Assembly (NCBI GenBank): GCA_017550285.1
Contig: JAFZPP010000014.1
Coordinates: 1 to 35,208, forward strand
DNA from: Oscillospiraceae bacterium
Lineage (GTDB): Bacteria > Bacillota > Clostridia > Oscillospirales > Ruminococcaceae
Length of the DNA: 35,208 bases
Direction of reading: 5' to 3'
In this document: piece after piece, positions 1 to 7,037 of the stretch
How positions within the stretch are numbered: the first letter of the stretch is position 1
How the letters are laid out: each line of letters starts with the position of its first letter
Made by a program: the position numbers and the translations under genes
The notes under the pieces: model-generated
What the model was told of the DNA's origin: nothing
What the model saw: the letters and a program-made list of their open reading frames with translations, nothing else
Database searches by the model: none

Positions 1-9
1 ACCCCGCTG

Positions 10-110
10 CTGCTCCGTACCAGCCCCATAAAGGGGCTGATGCGGAGCAGAAATGGGATTCTCAAGGGACAGTGTCCCTTGAGCGGGAGTCTGAGGGCAG
101 AGCCCTCAGA
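10..110. repeat. Cluster of three perfect hairpins in a gene-free region
   Basis: Three palindromes follow one another. The first is a two-part stem, CTGCTCCG (10-17) with CGGAGCAG (43-50), enclosing AGCCCC (22-27) with GGGGCT (33-38). The second is a 10-bp stem, CTCAAGGGAC (61-70) with GTCCCTTGAG (74-83), with a 3-nt loop. The third is a 9-bp stem, TCTGAGGGC (90-98) with GCCCTCAGA (102-110), also with a 3-nt loop. None is followed by a T-run, so they do not look like intrinsic terminators. They resemble REP/ERIC-type intergenic repeats, but this is inferred from shape only, since no second copy lies in the window. Confidence 0.6.
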
Positions 111-161
111 ACATCTCTCAATCATCCCGCCAAATTCTGATTTATCTTAGTTCTAACTACT

Positions 162-197
162 GCAATGCCCCGAAGTCTTTTTCATTGCTTCGGGGCA
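162..197. other. Hairpin with two mutually exclusive stems
   Basis: A 10-bp stem, TGCCCCGAAG (166-175) with CTTCGGGGCA (188-197), can form. So can a competing 6-bp stem, GCAATG (162-167) with CATTGC (183-188), which uses some of the same bases. There is no T-run on either side. It lies beyond the terminator of the minus-strand operon. The role is unknown. The rest of 111-220 shows nothing recognisable. Confidence 0.45.
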
Positions 198-220
198 AAA
201 CTTCTATACGGGTATCTGTC

Positions 221-250
221 AAAAAAAGGGAGAACCCAGACGGTTCTCCC
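221..250 (-). terminator. Rho-independent terminator of the topoisomerase operon
   Basis: On the minus strand the stem GGGAGAACC pairs with GGTTCTCCC around a 5-nt loop (228-250) and is followed by seven T (227-221). It sits about 20 bp past the stop codon at 271, so it closes the leftward operon that begins at parE. Confidence 0.9.
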
Positions 251-270
251 CTCTTTCTCATCACTTTCGC

Positions 271-648
271 TCATCGGAATGCGGCACTGCCGCCCCGCAT
301 CAGCGCATCAAGCTCACTCAGCGTCAGCGCTTTGATCAGCACAAACTCACCGTTGTCATCGAGAATATAGCCGCCTGTCACCAGCTTTTTCATCGCGGCA
401 AAGAAATCCGTATCGCCGATGACATCGCCCTTTGTTTTGCTGTAGAGAAGAATACGCCATTTCGTAATCTCCTCGCCGTCCGGATGATAGCGCTTATGCG
501 GCAGCTTCGGCATGATCGTCTCAATGCCCTCGTTCATCGCAAGCACGCCGAACGGTTCACCCTTCGGATCGGTAAAATACCGCGGTGCTGCGACAAATGC
601 ATTTGTCCAGTCGGCATTTCTGCCCTGATAATTGCCGTAATCAATCAT
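271..648 (-). CDS. Small hypothetical protein downstream of GNAT gene
   Basis: This gene encodes a 125-residue soluble protein with no signal peptide or membrane segment. I do not recognise the family. The start at 648 is chosen because a purine-rich ribosome site (AGAGAGGGC) lies just upstream and because the ATG overlaps the GNAT stop codon by 8 bp (ATGATTGA), a typical translational-coupling arrangement; a longer reading frame to 750 lies inside the GNAT gene and is unlikely. The protein starts MIDYGNYQ, has a mixed alpha/beta look (for example EITKWRILLYSKTKGDVIGD), and ends in a short helical stretch, LTLSELDALM. It is the last gene of the parE-parC-GNAT operon. That position gives no firm functional hint. 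Confidence 0.7.
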   Translation of the reverse strand: MIDYGNYQGRNADWTNAFVAAPRYFTDPKGEPFGVLAMNEGIETIMPKLPHKRYHPDGEEITKWRILLYSKTKGDVIGDTDFFAAMKKLVTGGYILDDNGEFVLIKALTLSELDALMRGGSAAFR

Positions 649-1132
649 CTTGTTGCCCTCTCTGCAAGATTGTTTCCATTCCGATTTTCTGCGGATGCAT
701 ACCGCAGCTCTCGTAGAATGCCTGCGCGGACGGATTGCATGCCCAGACATTCAGCGTCACATTGTAACAGCCCAGCGACCGCGCATATTCCAGCACCGCA
801 TCATAAAGCCTCCGCCCGACATGCTGCCGCCGTGCCGCTTCATCCACGCAAATATCGTCGATATACAGCGTTTTGATATCGGTCAGCACATGATCATCCG
901 GATGCTGCTGCAAAATGCAGAAGGCGTGTCCGAGCACATGTGCATCCGCATCGTCCGTCAGCACGAAAACCGGCGTTTTTTCATCAGCAAAGATCGCTGC
1001 AAGCTCGTCGGCGGTGTATTTCGTTGCCGGACCCTTGAAAAGATCGGGTCTGCCGCTGTGATGCACCATATCCACCTGCACCAGCAGGTTCAGAATATCA
1101 GGAATATCGCGTATTTCGGCTCTGCGAATCAT
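641..1132 (-). CDS. GNAT-family N-acetyltransferase
   Basis: This 163-residue cytoplasmic protein is expected to transfer an acetyl group from acetyl-CoA to an amine. The GNAT fold is visible. There is an N-terminal IRRAEIRDIPDILNLL strand-helix. The motif A region, YIDDICVDEAARRQHVGRRL (about residues 90-109), contains the R-x-x-G-x-G/R-type pyrophosphate-binding loop in the form RRQHVGRRL. Motif B follows as NPSAQAFYESCGM near residues 132-144. The substrate cannot be told from the sequence; the overall layout resembles small-molecule or protein N-acetyltransferases. The ribosome site GAGGTG precedes the ATG, and the gene lies 20 bp after parC. Its stop overlaps the next gene by 8 bp. Confidence 0.9.
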   Translation of the reverse strand: MIRRAEIRDIPDILNLLVQVDMVHHSGRPDLFKGPATKYTADELAAIFADEKTPVFVLTDDADAHVLGHAFCILQQHPDDHVLTDIKTLYIDDICVDEAARRQHVGRRLYDAVLEYARSLGCYNVTLNVWACNPSAQAFYESCGMHPQKIGMETILQRGQQDD

Positions 1133-1152
1133 ATTTGCACCTCATATCGGGC

Positions 1153-3390
1153 TTACAGTGTCATCTGCCCGTTGATTTCCAAATCTTTTGCCATACCGCC
1201 CGATGCCGGAATATTCTTCACGACATACTTTTTCATGTTCTCGAGCTGCTCCGCAGTCAGAACAGATGCCGAATCGAGCGCCGAGGACTTCGATTTCAGC
1301 GTCATGACCTGTACGCCGATTGAATCGCGTGTGGTCTTCGGCAGCAGCATCGCGGTATTGAACACGACTGCGCGGTTATTCGTCGAGCGCAGCAGGACAT
1401 CGCAATCCTCTGCAATGAAAATGATATCGACAATCGGATTTTTTGCAGAGTACGCATTTGCGAGCTTTTTGCGGTTTGTCTTGGTCGCGTAGGCGCTGAG
1501 CGGAACCTTTGCAATCTTGCCGTTTGCAAAGCAGAACAGCAGGAATCCGCTGTAATCCTCCGTCGCAACCATATACTTCACACGCTCGCCGTCATCAAAG
1601 CCGAGCTTGACCGGTACATAATCGCCGAGTACGCTTGCCTTTGTATCATCGAATGCGGCGGCGCGCGTCTTATAGACCTGTGCCTGATCCGTGAAGAACA
1701 GCAGCTCCGTGCGGTTTGTCGCATTCTTCTGCTGCGTCATCACGTCGCCCTCTTTCAGCTTCTGGTCGCTGCTCATGCGAAGGCTCTGCGGCGTGATCTT
1801 CTTGAAATAGCCCTCTGCCGACAGGAACAGATGCACCGGATAATCGGGCGTATCGTCTTCTGCCTCGGTCTCCGGTTCGTCATTCAGATCATAGAACAGC
1901 GTCTTGCGCGGCTGACCGTATTTCTGCGCGACCTTTTTCAGCTCCTCAATCATGATCTTCCGGATCTTTTTGACATCCTTCAGGATATCCTCCATTTCGG
2001 CGATATCCTTGCGGAGCTGCTCGATCTCCTGTGTGCGCTTTAAGATATATTCGCGGTTGAGATGACGCAGCTTGATTTCTGCGACATACTCCGCCTGCAC
2101 ATTGTCGATGCCGAAGCCGATCATAAGGTTCGAGACAACCTCCGATTCCTCCTCGGTCTCGCGGATGATTTTGATTGCCTTGTCGATATCCAGCAGAATC
2201 TTCTCGAGACCTTCCAGAAGGTGCAGCTTGTCCTGCTTTTTGTGCAGATCAAAATAGACTCTGCGGCGGACGCACTCTGTCCGGAATGCAATCCATTCCT
2301 CAATGATCTCGCGCACGCCCATGACCTTCGGCATGCCTGCAATCAGAATATTGAAATTGCAGGAGACCGCATCCTGCAGCGGCGTCATGCGGTAGAGCTT
2401 TTGCATCAGCTTTTCCGGATCGGTGCCGCGCTTTAAGTCGAGCGTTAGCTTTAAGCCGTTTAAGTCGGTCTCATCGCGGAGATACGAAATCTCGCGGATT
2501 TTGCCCGCCTTGACCAGCTCAACAATCTTCTCCATGATTGCTTCGATTGTGGTAGAATACGGAATCTGCGTGACCTCGATGCAGTTCGCGGATTTGTCAT
2601 AATTCCACTTCGAGCGCAGCTTAATGCTGCCTCTGCCGGTATCGTAGATTTTGCGCAGCTCCTCCTCATCATAAAGCATGAATGCGCCGGTCGGGAAATC
2701 CGGTCCTTTCAGCGTCGAGAGAACATCGTGCTCCGGATCTTTCAGCAGTGCAATCGTTGTCTCGCAGACCTCCGCCAGATTGAACGGGCAGACATTGCTA
2801 GCCATGGAAACCGCGATGCCGACATTTGCATTGACCAGCACCGAAGGATAGCTTGCAGGCAGCAGCGTCGGCTCCTGCATTGTATTATCATAATTCGGGA
2901 TGAAATCGACCGTTTCCTTGTCGATATCCGCGAACAGCTCCGCAGCAATCGGTTCCAGTCTGACCTCGGTATAACGCGGTGCGGCATATGCCATATCACG
3001 CGAATATACCTTGCCGAAATTGCCCTTGCTGTCTACATACGGATGCAGCAGAGACTCGTTGCCGCGTGCAAGGCGCACCATAGTCTCATAGATTGCGGCA
3101 TCGCCGTGCGGATTCAGACGCATCGTCTGTCCGACGACGTTTGCGGATTTTGTTCTTGCACCGGAGAGCAAGCCCATTTTGTACATCGTATACAGCAGCT
3201 TGCGGTGCGAGGGCTTGAAGCCGTCAATCTCCGGCAGTGCGCGCGAGACAATCGCGCTCATGGCGTAGGGCATGAAGTTCTTCCGGAGCGTTTCCGTGAT
3301 CCGCTCCTCGACCATTAACCCTGCGCCCTCAATATATGCATTGTTGGGATTCGCCTCTCTCACCGGCGTATCCTTGCGTTTTCTTGGCAT
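1153..3390 (-). CDS. parC: Type IIA DNA topoisomerase subunit A (ParC-like)
   Basis: This 745-residue breakage-reunion subunit works with the ParE-like protein encoded upstream to pass DNA duplexes (decatenation and relaxation). The catalytic tyrosine is Tyr140 in AAPRYTEVRL. Nearby are DGFKPSHRKLLY (about 56-67), the QTMRLNPHGDAAIY helix-turn-helix (88-101) and the GGN-like gate. A long coiled-coil region (about 390-500) follows. A divergent C-terminal beta-pinwheel (about 520-720) lacks the canonical GyrA box QRRGGKG, which favours a topoisomerase IV-type or divergent subunit over gyrase. It is about 60-100 residues shorter than typical GyrA. AAAGGA precedes the ATG. The N-terminal 20 residues are polar and family-unlike. 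Whether it is called parC or a second gyrA is uncertain, but type IIA subunit A is firm. Confidence 0.92.
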   Translation of the reverse strand: MPRKRKDTPVREANPNNAYIEGAGLMVEERITETLRKNFMPYAMSAIVSRALPEIDGFKPSHRKLLYTMYKMGLLSGARTKSANVVGQTMRLNPHGDAAIYETMVRLARGNESLLHPYVDSKGNFGKVYSRDMAYAAPRYTEVRLEPIAAELFADIDKETVDFIPNYDNTMQEPTLLPASYPSVLVNANVGIAVSMASNVCPFNLAEVCETTIALLKDPEHDVLSTLKGPDFPTGAFMLYDEEELRKIYDTGRGSIKLRSKWNYDKSANCIEVTQIPYSTTIEAIMEKIVELVKAGKIREISYLRDETDLNGLKLTLDLKRGTDPEKLMQKLYRMTPLQDAVSCNFNILIAGMPKVMGVREIIEEWIAFRTECVRRRVYFDLHKKQDKLHLLEGLEKILLDIDKAIKIIRETEEESEVVSNLMIGFGIDNVQAEYVAEIKLRHLNREYILKRTQEIEQLRKDIAEMEDILKDVKKIRKIMIEELKKVAQKYGQPRKTLFYDLNDEPETEAEDDTPDYPVHLFLSAEGYFKKITPQSLRMSSDQKLKEGDVMTQQKNATNRTELLFFTDQAQVYKTRAAAFDDTKASVLGDYVPVKLGFDDGERVKYMVATEDYSGFLLFCFANGKIAKVPLSAYATKTNRKKLANAYSAKNPIVDIIFIAEDCDVLLRSTNNRAVVFNTAMLLPKTTRDSIGVQVMTLKSKSSALDSASVLTAEQLENMKKYVVKNIPASGGMAKDLEINGQMTL

Positions 3391-3447
3391 AGTTTCAATC
3401 CTTTCGGCATGAAAAAGTAGGAAGGAGGATGTAGGAAGGAGGAAGTG

Positions 3448-3744
3448 TTAATTTGCAGAATTCAGCGTTTTTGTCACTGATGAAAGCAGGCGGTACAATT
3501 CCTCACAATCCTGCTTCATAGAAATAAACATCGGACGTGAGAGATAATCTGTTTCATACAGCAGTTCCAGCCAGCACAATGTTTCGGAACATTCCTTAAA
3601 TGCAATATACATTTTTGAAAGGAAATCTTTTCTGCTGATTGCACAGTTTGCTTCTGCAATATTGGCACCGATACTCGTGCCGCTGCGCAGTATCTGCTTT
3701 GAAAGAATAAACTCATGCTTTTCTCTGGTCAGATACTGATACAT
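3448..3744 (-). CDS. Four-helix-bundle protein (23S rRNA intervening-sequence/S23 family), N-terminally shortened
   Basis: This reading frame encodes 98 residues with the hallmark LSKQILRSGTSIGANIAEA followed by SRKDFLSKMYIAFKECSETLCWLELL, typical of the S23/IVP four-helix-bundle family. Members occur inside 23S rRNA intervening sequences and as stand-alone genes, and they resemble the Avd proteins of diversity-generating retroelements. Their cellular function is not established. Family members are usually about 115-120 residues. The missing first helix is present just upstream in another frame (see 3745-3802), so this is probably a broken gene or one restarted at an internal ATG. No good ribosome site precedes the ATG at 3744. 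Base composition is clearly AT-richer than the flanking topoisomerase genes, suggesting separate origin. Confidence 0.65.
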   Translation of the reverse strand: MYQYLTREKHEFILSKQILRSGTSIGANIAEANCAISRKDFLSKMYIAFKECSETLCWLELLYETDYLSRPMFISMKQDCEELYRLLSSVTKTLNSAN

Positions 3745-3802
3745 ACGAACAATACGAATTGCAAAAGTGCTTGCTTTTCACCTTGTTAATATTGGTTTCC
3801 AT
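3745..3802 (-). pseudogene. Frameshifted N-terminus of the four-helix-bundle gene
   Basis: An ATG at 3802, preceded by GGGAGGAAGGA (a ribosome site supplied by the polypurine arm), starts METNINKVKSKHF. The frame is then lost at a run of four T on the minus strand (3766-3763). Removing one T joins HF to AIRIVR and then to MYQYLTREK of the downstream frame, giving a 117-residue protein of normal family length. The span 3448-3802 is 355 nt, one more than a multiple of three, as expected for a single-base insertion. It could be a true mutation, a slippery-site frameshift or an assembly error. Confidence 0.7.
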
Positions 3803-3840
3803 TCCTTCCTCCCTGCTCCTTTCTCCTTCCTCCTTCGTTT

Positions 3841-5829
3841 TTACGAAATGTCTGCGAGGTCGAGATAATCGCCGCCGTGCTCTGCGATATAGTCCTTACG
3901 CGCGGCGAGATTGTCTCCGAGCAGCATATCAAACATCTCAAATGTCGCTTCGGCTTCCTCCGGTGTAATGCGGATGATGCGGCGCGTCTCCGGATTCATC
4001 GTCGTCAGTGCCATCATTTCCGCTTCGTTCTCACCGAGACCCTTTGAGCGCTGGAGCGTATATTTCTGCCCCTCGAGCATCGAGAGAATCTTCACACGCT
4101 CCTTTTCATCGTATGCAAAATAGGTGCGGTCCTTCGTCGTGATCTCAAACAGCGGAGATTCCGCAATATAGACATATCCCTCGCGGATCAGCGTCGGGGC
4201 AAGGCGATAGATCATCGTCAGGATCAGCGTGCGGATATGGAATCCGTCCTCGTCGGCATCCGTACAGATGACGATTTTGTTCCAGCGCAGGTTTTCCAGA
4301 CTGAACGTCGCAAGCTCCTTGTTCGCCTTCGTCGTGACCTCGACACCGCAGCCCAGAACCTTCAGCAGATCGGTGATAATCTCCGACTTGAAGATGCGGA
4401 CATAATCGGCTTTCAGACAGTTCAGAATCTTGCCGCGCACCGGTATGACCGCCTGAAACTCTGCGTCACGCGCCATTTTGACGGAACCGAGTGCGGAATC
4501 GCCCTCCACGATATACAGCTCGCGGCGGTCGGTATCCTTCGAGCGGCAGTCCACAAACTTCGGCACCATATTGGACAAATCCAGATTGCCCGAGAGCTTC
4601 TTTTTGATATTCAGACGGGTACGTTCGGCATTCTCACGGCTGCGCTTATTGATCAGCACCTGCTCCGCGATGCGTGCGGCATCGTCCGGATTCTCCGTGA
4701 AATATACCTCGAGCTGATGTTTCAGAAACTCCGTCATTGCCTCATAGACAAAACGGTTCGTGATTGCCTTTTTCGTCTGGTTTGCATAGGATGCAATCGT
4801 CGAGAAGGACGACGATACCAGCACGAGACAATCCTGAATATCCTGAAATCCGATCTTGTTTTCGTTCTTCTGATAACGGTTATTATTTTTCAGGAAGGCG
4901 TCGATCTGCGCAGTAAATGCACGCTTGACCGCATCATCCGGCGAGCCGCCGTGCTCCAGCCAGCTCGAATTGTGATAATATTCCAGACGCTGCACCTGAT
5001 TGGAGAATGCAAATGCAACCGACAGCTTGACCTTGTATTCGTCACGGTCGGCGCGGTCGCGTCCCTTGCGGTCTGCCGACCAGAACTGCACCGGCGTCAG
5101 CGGCTTGTCCCCGACAATCTCATTGACATAGTCGGTGATGCCGTTTTCATAATAAAATTCGGTTGTATCAAACTTACCCGGCGTAACCTCGTTGCGGTAG
5201 ATGAACAGCAGATTCGGATTGACAACCGCCTGCCGTTTCAGCACATCGCGGAACCAGTCATCCGTGACCGCAATATCCGTGAAGACCTCAAGATCGGGCT
5301 TCCAGCGCGTCTTCGTACCGGTCTGTTTGCGCGTCGCCGCTGCCTTCTGCAAGCCGCCGATATTTTCGCCCTTCTCAAAATGCAGCGTATACTCCTGCCC
5401 GTCGCGGATGACCGTCACATCCATATACTCCGATGCAAACTGCGTTGCACAGAGACCCAGACCGTTCAAGCCCAGCGAATAAGCATAGGTATCCGCTTCG
5501 GCGTCATACTTTCCGCCTGCATACAGCTCGCAGTAGACCAGCTCCCAGTTATAGCGCTCCTCGGTCGGGTTCCAGTCTACCGGACATCCTCTGCCGAAGT
5601 CCTCGACCTCGACGGAATGGTCGAGATACCGCGTAATGATAATCTTTTTGCCGAAGCCTGCGCGCGCTTCGTCAATCGAGTTCGTAATGACCTCAAAGAC
5701 CGAATGCGCACAGCCGTCCAGACTGTCCGAGCCGAAGATGACCGACGGACGCTTGCGGACCTTATCCGGTCCTTTCAGCATCGTGATACTCTCGTTGCCG
5801 TATTCCTGCGGCACCTGTTGTTTCGCCAT
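3841..5829 (-). CDS. parE: Type IIA DNA topoisomerase subunit B (ParE-like)
   Basis: This is the 662-residue ATPase subunit partnering the ParC-like protein. The GHKL ATPase domain shows FEVITNSIDEA (45-55), DFGRG (77-81), the LGLNGLGLCA lid (119-128) and a QTKKAI K-loop (351-356). The TOPRIM domain shows the metal ligands Glu442 in EGDSA and DADED (524-528). QRSKGLGE (593-600) replaces the usual QRYKGLGE. The length is typical of short ParE/GyrB proteins, with no GyrB-specific TOPRIM insertion. The start at 5829 is chosen because GAAAGGAAC lies 7-8 nt upstream; in-frame ATGs further up lack a ribosome site. It is first in its operon, with a promoter at 5867-5895, and is separated from parC by the four-helix-bundle element. 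Confidence 0.93.
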   Translation of the reverse strand: MAKQQVPQEYGNESITMLKGPDKVRKRPSVIFGSDSLDGCAHSVFEVITNSIDEARAGFGKKIIITRYLDHSVEVEDFGRGCPVDWNPTEERYNWELVYCELYAGGKYDAEADTYAYSLGLNGLGLCATQFASEYMDVTVIRDGQEYTLHFEKGENIGGLQKAAATRKQTGTKTRWKPDLEVFTDIAVTDDWFRDVLKRQAVVNPNLLFIYRNEVTPGKFDTTEFYYENGITDYVNEIVGDKPLTPVQFWSADRKGRDRADRDEYKVKLSVAFAFSNQVQRLEYYHNSSWLEHGGSPDDAVKRAFTAQIDAFLKNNNRYQKNENKIGFQDIQDCLVLVSSSFSTIASYANQTKKAITNRFVYEAMTEFLKHQLEVYFTENPDDAARIAEQVLINKRSRENAERTRLNIKKKLSGNLDLSNMVPKFVDCRSKDTDRRELYIVEGDSALGSVKMARDAEFQAVIPVRGKILNCLKADYVRIFKSEIITDLLKVLGCGVEVTTKANKELATFSLENLRWNKIVICTDADEDGFHIRTLILTMIYRLAPTLIREGYVYIAESPLFEITTKDRTYFAYDEKERVKILSMLEGQKYTLQRSKGLGENEAEMMALTTMNPETRRIIRITPEEAEATFEMFDMLLGDNLAARKDYIAEHGGDYLDLADIS

Positions 5830-5866
5830 GCATGATGTTCCTTTCATAAAATAGTCATACTTTATT

Positions 5867-5895
5867 AGTATAGCACACTTTTGAAAAAAAAGCAA
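5867..5895 (-). promoter_or_regulatory. Sigma-A promoter of parE
   Basis: On the minus strand, -35 TTGCTT (5895-5890), a 17-bp spacer and -10 TATACT (5872-5867). The -10 is preceded by TGTGC, making an extended-type TGTGCTATACTAA stretch that also occurs at the dut promoter. Confidence 0.8.
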
Positions 5896-5926
5896 GCCAA
5901 CAGGAAAAAAGAGGATACAGAAAAAT

Positions 5927-6064
5927 AAAGTAGGAAGGAGCAGAGAGGAAGGAGGAAGTGCTGATTACCTCCGGTTTAGGAGTGAGATGTTGCTGTATCG
6001 CCTTACGGCGATAATAAAGAAGCAGTCAAAAACATCCTCCCTCCTACTTTCTCCTTCCTACTTT
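5927..6064. repeat. Gene-less copy of the polypurine inverted-repeat element (copy 2)
   Basis: The perfect 14-bp inverted repeat AAAGTAGGAAGGAG (5927-5940 and 6051-6064) forms the outer ends. Each arm extends inward with more polypurine or polypyrimidine sequence. The arms match those around the four-helix-bundle gene (30/34 on the left, 22/24 on the right) in the same orientation. The roughly 75-bp interior (5961-6035) encodes nothing and contains only a small hairpin, TCGCC TTA CGGCGA (5999-6011). It lies in the divergent space between the parE and sortase-operon promoters and could be a MITE-like deletion derivative of copy 1. Confidence 0.65.
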
Positions 6065-6108
6065 TCCTTTCTCTTTTGTGTGTAAAATCTGAAAAATACC
6101 GGCAGAAG

Positions 6109-6137
6109 TTGCAATTTGTCCGGAAACATGGTATAAT
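6109..6137 (+). promoter_or_regulatory. Sigma-A promoter of the sortase operon
   Basis: -35 TTGCAA (6109-6114), a 17-bp spacer and a perfect -10 TATAAT (6132-6137). Transcription would start about 60 bp upstream of the first gene at 6207. Confidence 0.85.
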
Positions 6138-6206
6138 ATATCTTGGATTGCCTTGTGCAGTCCGGAAGAAACCCCTCTGTGCCCTTTGTACCGAAAGGAG
6201 CAAATC

Positions 6207-7037
6207 ATGAACCACCAAACGAAAAAACTGACAGCCTGTCTCGCTGCGGCTGCCGCGGTCATACTCAGCGGCTCTGTACTGCCGCTGAACGCTTCGGCAA
6301 GCAGCGTCGAGGATGTCTATGATGCCATGCGCAGAATCGGCATGCCGGAATCCATGATTCAGGAGGCAAAGCTCCAGTATCAGAATACCGAGCATGACGA
6401 GAACGGCATGAGCATCAACGGCACGTATTTCACCTACGATGTCTGGGCGGATATGGTCGAAATCTATGAGGACGATATCTGGACTGAGGTCGGCAAACAG
6501 TTCGGCATCTCAGGCGAGGAAATCAAAAAAGCCTCTACAGAAACCACTCCCGCACAGACCTCCGCTGCCGATCCGCCGGCACAGACGCCCGCACAGCCCC
6601 AGAAGCCTGCGGTCTCCGTCGAACCGTCCAAGCCCTTTGTCAATATGACACTCGATGAGAAAAAGGAATATGTCGCAAGCCTGCCCGAAGAAGAACGTGC
6701 CGGCTTCATCGCCGGTCTCTCCACGACTGAGCGAAACAGCATCATCAAGCAAATGGACACCGGCAGTCAGGCAAATATCGCAAGCGGCTTCATTGAGCTC
6801 GGTGAACAGCTCGGCATGCATATCTCCGTCGATCAGCTCGACGGCAGCGGCATAAATTATTCCGTCCGCAACAGTGAAGGCACACTGATCGACGTTTCCA
6901 GCGTCGGCACTTCCGTCGATGATACCGGCTGGAATACAACCGTCCCCGTGCTCGGCGGCTCCGCCATGATTCTCGGAGCAGTCGGCGGTCTGGTGCTCGC
7001 GTTCCGCAAGCAGCGCAGAGAGGAGCATGACGCATGA
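6207..7037 (+). CDS. Secreted, C-terminally anchored protein A; putative sortase substrate
   Basis: This 276-residue protein has a signal peptide (1-32, cleavage near ASA-SSV). An N-terminal domain contains HDENGMSINGTY (63-74), and a Pro/Thr/Gln-rich linker covers about 110-140. A second domain carries SLPEEERA and a TTERNSIIKQ stretch (158-182). The C-terminus is TGWNTTVPVLGG (240-251), then a hydrophobic segment, then the basic tail RKQRREEH. This tripartite end looks like a cell-wall sorting signal, but it has no LPXTG. Protein B, encoded next, shares the whole architecture and the same C-terminal motif, and a sortase gene follows. AAAGGAG precedes the start. The family is unknown to me. 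An ordinary membrane anchor is the alternative reading of the C-terminus. Confidence 0.88.
   Translation: MNHQTKKLTACLAAAAAVILSGSVLPLNASASSVEDVYDAMRRIGMPESMIQEAKLQYQNTEHDENGMSINGTYFTYDVWADMVEIYEDDIWTEVGKQFGISGEEIKKASTETTPAQTSAADPPAQTPAQPQKPAVSVEPSKPFVNMTLDEKKEYVASLPEEERAGFIAGLSTTERNSIIKQMDTGSQANIASGFIELGEQLGMHISVDQLDGSGINYSVRNSEGTLIDVSSVGTSVDDTGWNTTVPVLGGSAMILGAVGGLVLAFRKQRREEHDA

Larger units (their letters stand above)
3414..3838 (-). repeat. Four-helix-bundle gene element bounded by inverted polypurine repeats (copy 1)
   Basis: The gene at 3448-3802 is enclosed by a purine-rich left arm (3414-3447: AAAGTAGGAAGGAG, 5 nt, AGGAAGGAGGAAGTG) and a complementary pyrimidine-rich right arm (about 3801-3838, including TTTCTCCTTCCT). 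The left arm matches the left arm of the gene-less copy at 5927-5960 at 30 of 34 positions. The right arm (3808-3831) matches 6036-6059 at 22 of 24. The element interrupts the parE-parC pair. There is no transposase. The unit looks like a small mobile or homing-type element, but mobility is an inference. Confidence 0.6.

Noticed and set aside
4237-5835. A 532-codon open frame on the plus strand opposite parE
   Set aside because: It is the mirror of a strongly conserved topoisomerase gene, has no ribosome site and has an implausible composition. It arises from codon bias on the opposite strand.
3414-6064. A group II intron, retron or diversity-generating retroelement linked to the four-helix-bundle gene
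   Set aside because: No reverse transcriptase, variable repeat pair or structured intron RNA is visible in the window; only the Avd-like fold family is shared.
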